A DNA stretch of 64,000 bases, taken from contig BRXU01000026.1 of assembly GCA_030267565.1 (NCBI GenBank), positions 1,574,501 through 1,638,500 of the forward strand, written 5' to 3'. This document shows, piece by piece, positions 12,398 through 24,100 of the stretch (position 1 is the first letter of the stretch; each line of letters starts with the position of its first letter). This DNA comes from Pleodorina starrii. Lineage: Eukaryota; Chlorophyta; Chlorophyceae; Chlamydomonadales; Volvocaceae. Both the position numbers and the translations under genes were made by a program. Under the pieces are notes generated by a model. The model was not told the DNA's origin and did no database searches. It saw only the letters and a list, made by a program, of their open reading frames with translations.

Positions 12398-13378
12398 AAG
12401 GGGTGTCGGCTTCCTTGAAGCCGGAAAAAGGGCGGGGCCCCGTTCAATCCGTACGGGTTAAGTTGAGTGCTAGGGCGGCGAGGGCGTCAAGTGTGAGAGT
12501 GTCGGCATTCCTGCTGATAGACAGCCAGAGGTTTATATCTGAAATGCCTGCGGCTTCAGCAATCCGCCCCATATTTAGCATCGCGCGCCGTCTCGGCACT
12601 GTGCAACTCTTCCCGCGAGCGCATTGCTTGGCTTAAGTAGCTTGACAATAGACATGGAGTGTATCATTTACACATCACGCAGGCTGACTTGCAAATGGAA
12701 CTGTTAGTTTGCGAGGGTCGCGACGACGTGCACTTGACGCCGACGAGAGTGCACAGGCTTCGCTACCGAGGTATTCGCCGTAGAGGAGGCTTGACAACGT
12801 TAACATTAGGACAGGGAATGCAGAAGTCCCCTAGGTTGCCGACTGGACTTGTTTGGCGGCCCGCAGCAGAAGACCGCCGCGTCGTGCGTGCAATTTGCCG
12901 CTTGGCGTCCGACAACCAGCAGTTGGCCCCTAATGGTTTGCCCCATGCAATCTTTGTTGTTATATTAATATGCGCCAAGTCGGTCGGACCGGCAAGCAGA
13001 GCTGCTGTGGTGTGTTCGCGGGAAGATTGTTCGCAATGCAAACATATTTGGTTGCCGAAACGAAGATTCATTTCACGCCGTCATGTCAGAATTCCCGTTC
13101 GAGAAACGATGGACCTTCTGGAATTAATTACAGGCCGAGAGACGTTGGTTTGACCTCGGCCTCGGTCCATGGAGACTGCCAAAATAGTTTTTACTCATGC
13201 GATGTTGGAATCCTATAATAAATTTACCATGCAATAAAGAACGTAATATTTTACTTATGGAGTCTTTCCGTTGGCCGAAAGTCTGCACTTGCCCTTTTAC
13301 ATCAGACAGCGCAGACACGGACATGGGCAATCCTACAGGGCGGGGCCCCCCTGGGCGCTTCGCGCTGGGGCCCCGCCC
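12398..13378 (-). mobile_element. Non-autonomous repeat element, copy 1
   Basis: Same family as 32124-33290 and 61421-62564, here in reverse orientation. On its own strand it starts with a GC-rich hairpin (GGGCGGGGCCCC pairing with GGGGCCCCGCCC) after a run of eight Ts. It ends with GGGGCCCCGCCC, a hairpin CGGCTT/AAGCCG and CCTTG. It has only one copy of an internal segment that the other two copies carry twice. No long ORF is present, so any mobility would need enzymes supplied in trans. Confidence 0.8.
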
Positions 13379-13582
13379 AAAAAAAAGCAGAAAAGCTGCT
13401 AAGCTCGTAAGCTGGCCGGAAATCGATGATACGGTGGTACGATTCCTTCTGGAGTACGAGAGGAATTGATTTGAGCGTCGTCAGTGATTTAAACTAAAAG
13501 CAGCTAGTTTACGCATTAGTACATTACCGAAGCTCAACCCAAAATAACTCTCTTGCATTGCTACTGCCAGCTGCTGGTCACC

Positions 13583-16093
13583 ATGGGGCGACGTCTGTCG
13601 CCTCCGCAGCAGGTCCAGCGAGACCGGCTGCAAGTGCGGCTTTTACATATACTTCTGCTTACAACTATATTCTCGTTTGTGGACGCTGCTGGGAGAAAAT
13701 TACAACGTAAGGTTGTCGGTCATCACCTTGAATTCAAAACCGCAGCAGCAGCACGCGAAGGCGCACTTGTGGACATCTCCACGCGTAGCAATTCCATTTC
13801 CATCCATTCTTCATAATTGTGACTTCCTAATCAACAACTGCAGTAAGCTTCCGCAAACCCGTTCACCTTGATCCCCTCCTCCATCCATTTTCGTCCGTCG
13901 CCGTGCCACTTCCCTAAATCCCTTCTTGCATCACCTGCTTACGAAACGATACAACTCACCCTTACCTTCGCTATTCTCACTAATTCCAAACCTCGCTCCA
14001 ATCCTTTCCGACCAGCCCCCCCTCCCCACCTCCGTCCCGAACGCAGAGTCCTCCACCCCCTGGCCCTCGCCTCCCCCGCCCCCGCCCGCCGCCGCCACCA
14101 CCAACGTCGCCCTCGGCAAGCCCGCCTTCGCCTCCTCCATTTACCTCTCCCAGGCCGATGTCTACGGCCCCGCCAAGGCCGTAGATGGCTCCACGGACCG
14201 CAGCTCCGGCGCCTTCATGAGTGCCCCCGGCGAGCCCTACCCCTGGCTTTCCGTAGACCTAGGCGAGGCCTACACCGTCACCCGCGTCGTCCTTTACCTC
14301 CGACAGGACTGTTGCGGCAACGAGACGGTTCGCGCCGAGATCCGTATCGGCGGCGCGGCGGTTCCCAACGTGACCCAGATCTTGTACAACGACCAGGCCT
14401 ACAAGATGCCCGGCGCCGGCGCCGCCACCGGCGGCCTGATCAGCGTGAATCTTACCACGCCGCTGACGGGGCGTTTTGTGACGGTGCAGAACTTTGCTGG
14501 CAACAACGTATCGCGTCTGGGTGTGGCGGAGCTCCAGGTGTACGGCTACCCGGCAGGTGGGTGGGAGTGTGGTCGGTGCGTTGGCGCCGCCCGGGTGTTG
14601 TGAGTGTGTGTGTGTGGGTGGGTGGGTGGTGGTATGTTAACAGTGGGTGGGGGGGGGCTCCAGACTTTTCTAGAGGAGTTCTTTCCCACCCCCAACCTTC
14701 CCAACCCCCCCAACCCCCCGTGCCCCCCCCCAGCTTGCAACATGCTCCAGTACGGCGCCGGGTTTGGCACGGACGCGCTGGCGCTTGCGACCCTGGCACT
14801 TCCCGACGAGGGCAGCTGCTGTCAGGCCTGCTACGCCGACGCCGCCTGCCTCTACTGGGACTTCGCACGCAGCAGCAGAACGTGCCGCCTCAAGACCAAC
14901 GAGGGCTTCGACATCCCACCCGGCCAGAGCTACCCCGGCTTCTGGCAGGATCCCGACCGGGTTGCGGGCTCGAAGAAAGGTACGGCAGCGGCGGCGGTTT
15001 TAGGGTTTTAGGGCTTAAAGGTTGAAGGGGGCGAGTCCGCGTGGAGAAGATTGGCCCGGGACGCGGCGCGGCAGGGCGGGCAGAAATGGCGGCATAATCG
15101 TGTCATTAATCACTGAAGCCGACCGGGGGGCGTGAGGAGGGGGCCGTTTGACAGCAAAGCGGTGGTGTGTGTGTGTGTGGTGGTACCCGATATGGAACCG
15201 CTTCCCTTACACGGCCCTTCCCTGCTTCACCCCCTCCCACCCACCCCGCACCCTCTGCCCTCCCCCCTCCCACCCACCTTCTCCACCCCCCCCCAACAAC
15301 AACAACAACACACATACACGCACGCGCGCCGCCACCCGCCGCGGGACGCGCCACGCCACGCCGCTACGCGCCGCGACAGTCATCCCCACCTTCAAGCGCC
15401 ACAACGGCCTGGCCTTCACTCCCGACAACGCCACAAAGTGGGTCTGGTCGCGCCCCGATGCGCTCTGCGCACCGCAGCCCACCAACCTCTACTACTACTT
15501 TGCGCGCTCGCTCTTCACGCCCGTGCCGCTGCCCAACGTCACCGCCCGCTTCGTCGTGGACGACAACGTCACGGTCCTGGTCAACGGCGCCGCCGTGTCG
15601 CCCTCCGGCCTGTGGCCCACCATAACCAGCGCCACGCTAGACCTGCAACCCGGCTACAACCTGCTCCAACTGCGCTGCTACAACCGCCTGAGCTTCGCCG
15701 CCGGCGCTGCTGCGTTCTGGGCAGCTAACGGGAGCGTCATCCTGCGCACCGATGAGAGATGGGCGTTCTACGAGGCAGCGCTGCCGCCGCCACCGCCGCC
15801 GCCGCGGCCGAGCCCGCCGCCACCGCCAAGCCCGCCGAGCCCGCCGCCGCCACCTCCGCCCCCGCCGCCGCCGCCAAGCCCGTTGCCGCCGTCCCCGCCG
15901 CCGCCACCACCGCCGCCGCCACCGCCACTCTATCCGCCGCCACCGCCGCCGCCACCACCCCCACCCTCACACCCATCCCCGCCGCCACCTCCACCGCCAC
16001 CGCCGCCCCTCTATCCGCCGCCGCCATCACCGCCGCCGCCTAGCCTCCCGCCGCCGCCGTCACCGTCACCACCGCCACCATCCTATCCCCCGC

Positions 16094-16124
<31 letters not shown>

Positions 16125-18944
16125 AATCCCGCCCCCTCCACCGCCGCCACCACCACCCCCTTCACCACCGCCGCCACCACCACCGCCGTCGCCCAGCCCT
16201 CCGCCCCCACCCCCGCCGCCGCCACCACCTCCTATCCCTCCGCCGCCGCCACCGCCACCGCCCCCGCCCCCGCCTCCCTCCCCACCCCCGCCGCCGCCCC
16301 CAAGCCCACCACCGCCCCCACCGCCGCCGCCGCCCTAGCCTCCCCCGCCCTCTCCGCCGCCACCCCGTCCGCCGCCGCCCTCGCCGCCGCCGCCTTCCCC
16401 CCCGCCGCCTTCCCCGCCGCCGCCAAGCCCGCCGCCGCCATCACCACCGCCTCCCGACCCGCCGCCGCCGTCGCCGCCGCCTCCCAGCCCGCGACCGCCT
16501 TCTCCGCCGCCGTCTCCCCGGCCGCCGGTACCACCCCCACCGCGCCTGACGTCAGGTCCGACCCGCACCCGCTGCTGCTTTGCAATGCGGCCTGCCTTTC
16601 CCTCGCTGCAGCTTCCATCCGTCTTTTCTGTATCGCCTCACCCTCACGATTTTGCCACAATATGCCAGATTTTGAAGCGCCGTAAGGCTCGCCTGGGGGG
16701 CATGATCGCTCATCAAGCGTTGTCTCCCTATCATCAACCGTTTCAAGTTTCCCGGTTCCCGTTTACCGTTTCCACCCACCCAATCACCCACCCAACCACC
16801 CACCGGGCTGGGTGACGCGGCTCTCGCCTTCAAGCCCCCCTTCATGCCCCCCTTCTTCCCACCCAATGCAGATTGTTACGTGGGCTGCTACCGGGACGAC
16901 GCCGCTGCGCGCGCCCTGCCGGTGCTGCTCCTGACTGCCAACAACATGACCGTCGACCTCTGCAGCCAGCTCGCCCTGGCGGCCGGTACGTTGGGGAACG
17001 GGGAAAGGGAGTTGGGTTGGGTGGGTGTGGGGTGGGGTGGGGAGGGGGGTGGTTTTACAGTGCTTGTTACCGGGGTGGAGGGGCGAGACAGAGAAAGAAG
17101 AGACTGTGCGCGAAAAACAACAAAACAAAACCCTAAAACACTCGTCGAGCAACACCACGTCCCGGGTGCCTCACCGCGGCTCGTTTGTGTTTTTCATCTC
17201 TCCCCACCCACATAACGGTAGCATGTGAATCCTTAATCGGCCGGCACGTGCATGCATGTCCACCTGTACCCGCAAGTACATACGTCTGCGTCCATGACCA
17301 CACACACACATACATAACACCCGCATAACACACGCACACCACTCACAGATACAACGCGTCCATGAACACACATACACATACATACATGGCACTCGCATAC
17401 CACTCACAGATACAACGCACGGAACGCGCTGCAGGCTACTCATTTTACGGCCTGGAGGCGGGTCGGCAGTGCTTCGCCGGCAGCGACCTCGCGGCGGCCA
17501 CCTCGGCCGGCACCAGCCCGGGCTGCCGCTGGCCATGCGCCGGCAACGTACGACAAGTGTGTGGAGGCGACTGGGCGATCAACGTGTACCGCACCATCTT
17601 CCCGCCGCCGCCGCGACCGTCGCCCCCGCCGTCACCCCCGCCCCCACCGTCGCCGCCCTCGCCGCCGCCGCCGGGCCTGCCCCCCGGTAAGCACAAGGGG
17701 GCATGTGAGGGCCGCCATTGCGACCTGGACGGCGACGGACCTCCCTCTCTGCAGCGATGCAGTGCTGGGGCCGCGCGTCTGGCAAACACCGCCTCAGTCG
17801 GTGCTTACCTGCGCCGTCAGTCGTCGGCTGGCGATCCTATGCTTTGCCCTATACCCCTCACTGCCGCGCTTCCCCCCGCGCTTCATGTCACCTGCCCTCC
17901 ATTCCTCCCTCCCGCATCTCCGCCCGCCTCTCTTTCTCCTCTCCTCTTCCTTTGCGTGTGTGTGTGTGTTGATGTGTCCGCACCCCCGGGGCGTTGCGGC
18001 CCAGCAGGCGACTTCGTGGGGTGCTTCGCGGACTCGGACGACGCCCGCTCGCTGCCTACCCTGTTGGACGTATCGGCCGACATGACCGTCGACCGCTGCC
18101 GGTTGCTGGCTCAGGAGGCAGGTGAGCCCCGGGGGGGGATGCCAACTTCCTCCCGCCCTGTACCCTGGGGATGATGGGTTTTAGGGTTTGGAGGGGTTAG
18201 GGTTGAGCATGAGCATGGCGGCGACGATCCAGGATCATCGTCGCCCTTATTTTTTTGCCAGCGTGTCTTCAAGGGTTCGGAGATGAAGATGATTATGATG
18301 GTGGCGATGATGATGATGGTGGAACTCATAGAAAAATGAAGAACATGATGAACATGATGGCGCTGGCGTTGCGGCTGGAGATGACGGTGGTGGCGCCGGT
18401 CCTTTGCGCCATGCATGCATGCAGGCTTCCTCTACTTTGGCGTGGAGAGCAGCTTCGAGTGCTATGCCGGCAACGAGCTAGATGCAGCGGTCGCCAATGG
18501 CGGCAGCGGCGGATGCACCTCGCCGTGCGGCGGGGCGGGGACCGGCTGCAGCGGCGGGGGCGGCGGCTGCGCCATTTGCGGAGGCGACTGGGCCATCAGC
18601 ATCTACGTGGCGGCGCCACCGGTGAGATCGCTCCGAAACCGCAGGCCGGGGCCCGACCCCCGCAAACCAAAGCCCTGCTCTTCCTGCCCTGCTCTATTGC
18701 CCTGCTTCTTTCCTTCACCTTCGACCCCCCTTGAGCTCATCGGCTGCGGACCCCTGCCGTGCGTGGCAGTCGCGGCATGCTTTGCTGTGCGCGGTGCCTT
18801 CAGGTTGGCACCTGAACCACCTGAAGTCCACACTGGCTCTGCGCCGCCACTGGCTCTCAAACTGGTTTTCCTTTTGAACTGCAACAGGGGGAGGATGGGG
18901 TGATGGAGGAAGAGGGGGAGATGGAGGAGGAAGAAGATCGGTAG
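13583..18944 (+). CDS. Secreted WSC/F5-8C-like/PAN-like hydroxyproline-rich protein (possible pseudogene: in-frame TAG)
   Basis: Likely extracellular matrix or cell-wall lectin-like protein. Exons: 13583-13706, 14047-14556, 14734-14979, 15380-16555, 16872-16985, 17435-17686, 18008-18121, 18425-18621 and 18888-18944; total 930 codons. Order: signal peptide (LLHILLLTTIFSFVDAAG); F5/8C/fucolectin-type galactose-binding domain (NVALGKPAF, AVDG, WLSVDLG); PAN/apple-like Cys module (CCQACYADAACLYWDF); a beta-rich module (ARFVVDDNVTVLVNG); PPSPP rod; two WSC domains, each in two exons (YVGCYRDD ... CGGDWAINVY; FVGCFADS ... CGGDWAISIY); short acidic tail. All introns but the last are phase 1. A TAG at 16336-16338, codon 613, lies in the rod and the same frame continues beyond it. 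This is a nonsense mutation, a sequencing error or a readthrough site. The last exon is less certain; reading on from 18621 ends at 18903 instead. Confidence 0.8.
15777..16530 (+). repeat. Pro/Ser codon repeat encoding the PPSPP rod
   Basis: CCG/CCA/CCC codons with regular Ser codons encode a rod of about 250 residues of the hydroxyproline-rich pherophorin type. The frame is continuous except for the TAG at 16336. Confidence 0.9.
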
Positions 18945-20400
18945 CGGCCGCTGCGGACGGCCGCTCGCCCCCCGGCGCCCACCCCCGCCGGCCTTCTCCC
19001 GCCGCCGCGGGAACTACCGGGTTGGCCACGCACGACGCCAGCGCTAACACGTGCATGGCAGCAGCGGCGGCCATGGCGCAAACCCTGACAGCCGGAATGT
19101 ATGTGGCAGGCAACCCTAAGAACCCGCCACCGCCTCGAAACGGCAGTCCGAGAAGACGGATTTAGGAAGTGGCCGCTTGTGTTGAAAAGCTTAATCTCCT
19201 CCTGGACAAAAACAACCGCTCCTTTGCGACCCCTTCCACATGAAGGTGGAGATGCAGGGGCGGGCGGACTGACCAGGCTGGGTGGACGACCAGGTCCACC
19301 AAAAGCGACCAAGGGGGGATGCGACAACGAGGACGGAATCTTTGGATTCGGATTTCCGGACCGGCTTGTGTGTGTGTTTGTGTGGAATGGAAGCTTCATG
19401 ACGTACTGTGTCGTACAGTCGGACTGCCGTGTTTTTTTATAACCTGATATCTGCTGATTGGATGTGTCTCTACGAATGTTTTTCTGGTTTTGATGGGTAT
19501 CGAGCTGCGTATCTTCTTTCATACTGGCAAATTTTCCCTTTCGGTGTTTGCATGGAGCACGCACACACCACGACGTGGCCTGTCGCTGACGGAAGAGAGG
19601 GGTCGCCGATGGAGGGGGGGGCGAGGGTGGGTTGAGGGCTGATGGAATAGTGTACGGCTACTGCATTGTACGGCACGGTTTACCGCTGCCCAGCATGGAT
19701 GAGCAGCGTTGAAGCAGCGGGCGGGCGGCTGGCTGGCTGGGAGTACTTTTACCAGTGTTGTACATATCGTGCCGTACATACTGCCATACTATTTGTTGTT
19801 CTTCGTTGCATCGATCTTTTCGACTTTTTGACTCTATACAAACTCTCGACGCAGCATGATCATGATGGTGATGATTGATTACATGCGCAGCGGGTTTGGA
19901 GCGCGCCTTTTATTTCGCGATCCGCTGCAGTCCACATGACCACAATAGACAAAAGACAAACTATAACAGATACGCATTGCTGCGCATTACGCGCGCGTCT
20001 GCAGCCTGGTGTTCTGCGGTCCTGGCAATCGTCTTGGCCGCGTGTCTGAGGTCTCGGGGAACCGGGTTTGGGCAGCAGGTGCGGGCCCTTAGGGTTTACG
20101 CATGCCCGGAGACATTCATTCTGCACGCGCACTCTGTAAGTGCGTCAGACAGACAAGAGGATGGCGCCCACTCCCCTTGCCGCCGTCCTCGTCTCCGCTG
20201 CGGTATCATTTTCTACCCCTCCCCCTGCGATATTTTCTTTTTACCCCCCCAATCGGGTTTGCCGAGTGGACAAGTTGGTTGGACGATTTGCCGCTTTGGC
20301 CCATCTGCGCCCACGCGCCCACACGTCGCTTTACTGTAACCCTGGCAAGCTGCCGTGCTCTCCCGTGCTGCCCCGTCGCTCCCCCTGACCTGCACAGACT
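18945..20400. other. Intergenic space between convergent genes
   Basis: No gene recognised. It lies between the 3' end of the plus-strand WSC gene and the 3' end of the minus-strand FAD oxidoreductase gene. It should hold both 3' UTRs. Confidence 0.4.
19879..19883 (-). terminator. Candidate polyadenylation signal for the FAD oxidoreductase gene
   Basis: TTACA on the plus strand is TGTAA on the minus strand, about 565 bases past the stop at 20447. Inferred from motif and position. Confidence 0.35.
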
Positions 20401-20446
20401 GCTGTCCGATGCATACACACATGCTGCCGGCCCCCCATAAGGCCCC

Positions 20447-21161
20447 TCACGGCGCCTCAAACACAGCCGCGCCCGCCGCCACGCTCCGCCACGCCATCAC
20501 CTCCGCTGGTATCTCGTCCTCTCTGTCGGTTAGTACGGCATCCGCCGTCAACCGACCCAGCCAGCCGTGGTACACCAGCCCGCGCGAGCCCAGCCCGCCC
20601 ACCAGCCACCAGCGCCGGCCGGGCGCCAGGCGGCCCAGCAGCGGCAGTGACCCGTGGGTCGTTCGCGGCGGCAGCGCACGGACGCCCTCCCTGCGAGACA
20701 CAGAGGAGAGAGGCGGCCGGGGGTACCGCGGGTACGGCAGTATGGCAGTACGGCAGAACGGCGCGTTAAGTGGGATCAGTACATAAGACGGACCACACAC
20801 GTCAAGACGTCGCGGCACGTACCCTAAACCCCAATGTTGTTGGTGCCACCCGCATTCAACACAGGACCGTGCTGCATCCTCACTCCCCGACCTCCCTCCG
20901 TCGTCTCCCGCTACACTCCCCGCCCTCCCCGCCATCGTCCCCCGGGTACCTTTTATTTCCTTTTGGGGCCGCCTTCGCCTTCGGCCTGTCGGCCTGTCAG
21001 CCTGTCAGCCTGTCAGCATGTCAGCCTGCCTGCCGATTCGGGCCGATTTTTACGCCTTCACCGCTCCCGCTCCCACCCCCTACACATACCACACACATAC
21101 ACACACATACAATCACACGCTCTCGCCCTCTCCATCGCGGGGAGGGCTCTCTCTCTCTCTG

Positions 21162-21197
<36 letters not shown>

Positions 21198-24100
21198 CCG
21201 CTCGCTCTCACCGGACAGTCGCCACCCGCCATTCCGCCAGCGGCGCCCACACGCCCACCGCCGCCGCCCGCAGCCCCTCCACCGCCTCCACCGCCTCCAC
21301 CGCCTCCATCTCCGCCTCCGCCGCGCCAGTCGAGCCCATCCGGCACCCGCCGTGCGCTGATCCAGCGGCGGCGGCGGCGGCGGCGGCGGCGCCGCCGCCG
21401 CCGCCCGACCCAGCCGCGGCGGCGGCGGCGGCACGCCTGCCGTACCCCTCCGCATACTCGGACCTGCCGCAAGCCGCCAGCGCCGCCTCCGGAGTCCAGC
21501 CGTACGACTTTGTGGCGCCAACCACTAGCCGTGTACGGCCTTGCGCAGCAATGTACGGCTGGCCGAGCAGGCTTGGGCTGCCGACGGGGTAGCCCGCCGC
21601 ATCCGCCGCCGCCGCCTCCGACTGGGGCTGAGGCCCCCGGGGCTCTTCGGCGGCGGCGGCGGCGGCGGCGGGGGCCCGGTGCGGGGGCCGCATTACCAGT
21701 GTGAGGCCCTGCGTTGCGTTGCGGGTGGCACAGCACTGCTGGGTTTGATACACGAGGAGCTGCCGTACTGGAGCCGTGTCGTACATGACTAGTGCGGAAG
21801 ACGGCGCGATCCTTGTGGAGTCACAATGAGGCGCACCGCAGGAGCCGAGCCGAGCCGAGCCGAGCCGAGCGGGGAAAGACACGCCACAAACAAAACATGT
21901 TGGTTGTTTTCGGGACGCGGCCTGCCACACACACCGTCCCCCCCCGCCGCAGCGCCGCCGCCCGCTAATCTCCCGTCCGCCTGCCAGTCATCCATCCCCC
22001 CGCCGCGTCCTCGTCCTCGACCCCCTCCCCCTACCCCCGTTCCCCTCGTCCTCCTCCTCCTCCTCCTCCCCCGCCTCCTTCTCATTGTCTTCCCCAAAGC
22101 CCCACCCCCCACCTGACACAGCTGCAGCGGCAGCCGCGAGCGCTCAACTTCCTCAATCGTCGCCGCCGCCGCCCCCGCAGCCACGATGACGGCGTCGTAC
22201 TGCCGCCCGCGCAAACGCCCGTCGCCGTCGGCTGCCGCTGCCTCCGCCTCCGTCTCCGTGTGGGAAGCCTGGCACGCGCCCGCCACCGCCTCCGCCGCCG
22301 CCGACCCCGCCACCGCCTCCGCCGCCGCGCCATCCGCTTCGTCATCCGCTTCTTCCTCCCAGATCAAGTGCTCCAGAGAGACCACCCGGCGGAGCCGCAG
22401 TCGGGCCTGGCTCCCGTCGCCGCGCGCCGCCGCCTCCCTCTGCGGCCAGCGGAAGTGACCAGCGGAAGTGACCAGCGGAAGTGACCAGCGGCAGTGACCA
22501 GCGGCAGTGACCAGCGGCAGTGACCAGCGGGGGCTCACCCCTCGCCTTGCTTTTGTGTTTGCCTCTCTGCTTTTGGGTTCACCCACGCGCCATGCCTTTT
22601 GTGTTCGCCCTCTGCTTTTGCTGGAGCTTGGACGTGCCGTGCCCGGTGCCGTCCCCGCACAGGGCCCGTAAGCTTTCCTTCCCCTCTCGCCGTCTCCATC
22701 TCCGCTGCGGTACGGTATCTTCTTTTTACCCCTCTCTCCCTCCCCTCTCTTCCTCCCCTCTCTTCCTCCGCTCTCTTCGTCTCACACCCTCGACCTCCTC
22801 TCTGTCAACTGCCACTCTCCCAAACCCTCCCTCCCTCTCACCTCGTAAACCCCCCCAGCCCCCTGCACGCCCCCCCACGCACCTCACACGCCCGCCAAAG
22901 CGCCCGCAGATACGACCCCACATCCAGCACCACGCCCTGTACAGCCCGCCGGGGTGGAGGGCGGGGTCGGGGCCGGGAAGAAGAAGAGCAAAGTCCAGGC
23001 AAGCCAACGCCGAACTCGCGGAGGAGGGAGGGGGGGGGTTCAGCGAGCAGTTGGGCCAGGGGGCGAGTGGGCGAGCACGTCCCGGGGGCCGTGTTGCAGT
23101 GTGGTCGAGATAAGGTACCTCCCATACACAAGGGGGAGGACGGAGGAGTCTGGAGCCCACTTTAACAGCCACAGGAGAGGGAGGTGCAAGCAAGCCAGTA
23201 AGCAAGCTGGCTGGCTGGCGGGCTCGACCGGCGTAGGCACAGGTGACGGTTGATGGTTGACGGGGAGACGGGGTGAGAGCGGTACGGACGGGCTAGGTGG
23301 AAGAAGGCGGCCGCTAGAGCTTGAAAGAGAGGCAGCAGGGCCCAAACAGCAGCAGCGGTCCACCGGCGAACGGATCCAGCAAAATAGCTCTCAGCCCTCA
23401 CCCTCCAACCCAGCCCCCGCTTCCCTCCCGCCCACCTGCGGTATCAAGAGCCCCGCCACGTCATCACCACCGGACACGGCGCCTTCCGCCGCCGCCGCCG
23501 CCGCCGCAGCAGCAGCAGCAGCAGCTGCCTCGGCCGCCCTCCTGGCCCTCCTGTTGGGCCCCCCTCCTCCTCCGCCTCCTCCGCCTCCTCCTCCTCTTCC
23601 TGCGCGCCCTTCCCTGCCGTCGCCTGCAGCACCTGCAGCCGCAGACCTCTCTCCCTCTGGACGGCACATGGGCTGCGCCACCACAACACCCGGCACCAGC
23701 GCCTGTGGGTGTGGGCATGAAGGGACGGAGGAGGACTGGAGGAGAGCAGCGCATTGCTGTTGGTCCGTTGGCCTCTTCGATTGCTCCGCTGCGGTCCCCC
23801 TTCGATCCCCGGCATCCGCCTCTCCACCGACCCACTGACCCACCGACCCACGAACCCGCCGACCCACGGACCCACCGACCCACGGACCCACCGACCTACC
23901 GACCCACCGACCCTCGAACCCGCCGAATCGCGGCCCCACCAAATCACCGACCCACCGACCCACGAACCCACCGACGCACCTGCAGTTCCGCCGCACTCAG
24001 CACTCGCAACGTCCGGGCCCCAATCCCTCCCGGGCCACCGACGCCGCCGCCGGCATGGCCACCCTCCGGGGCTGGGGCTGGGGCTGCGGCTGGGGCTGCC

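Noticed and set aside
15752..16549. Arg/His-rich ORF over the proline rod
   Set aside because: Out-of-frame reading of CCG/CCA codons; the flanking domains fix the Pro/Ser frame.
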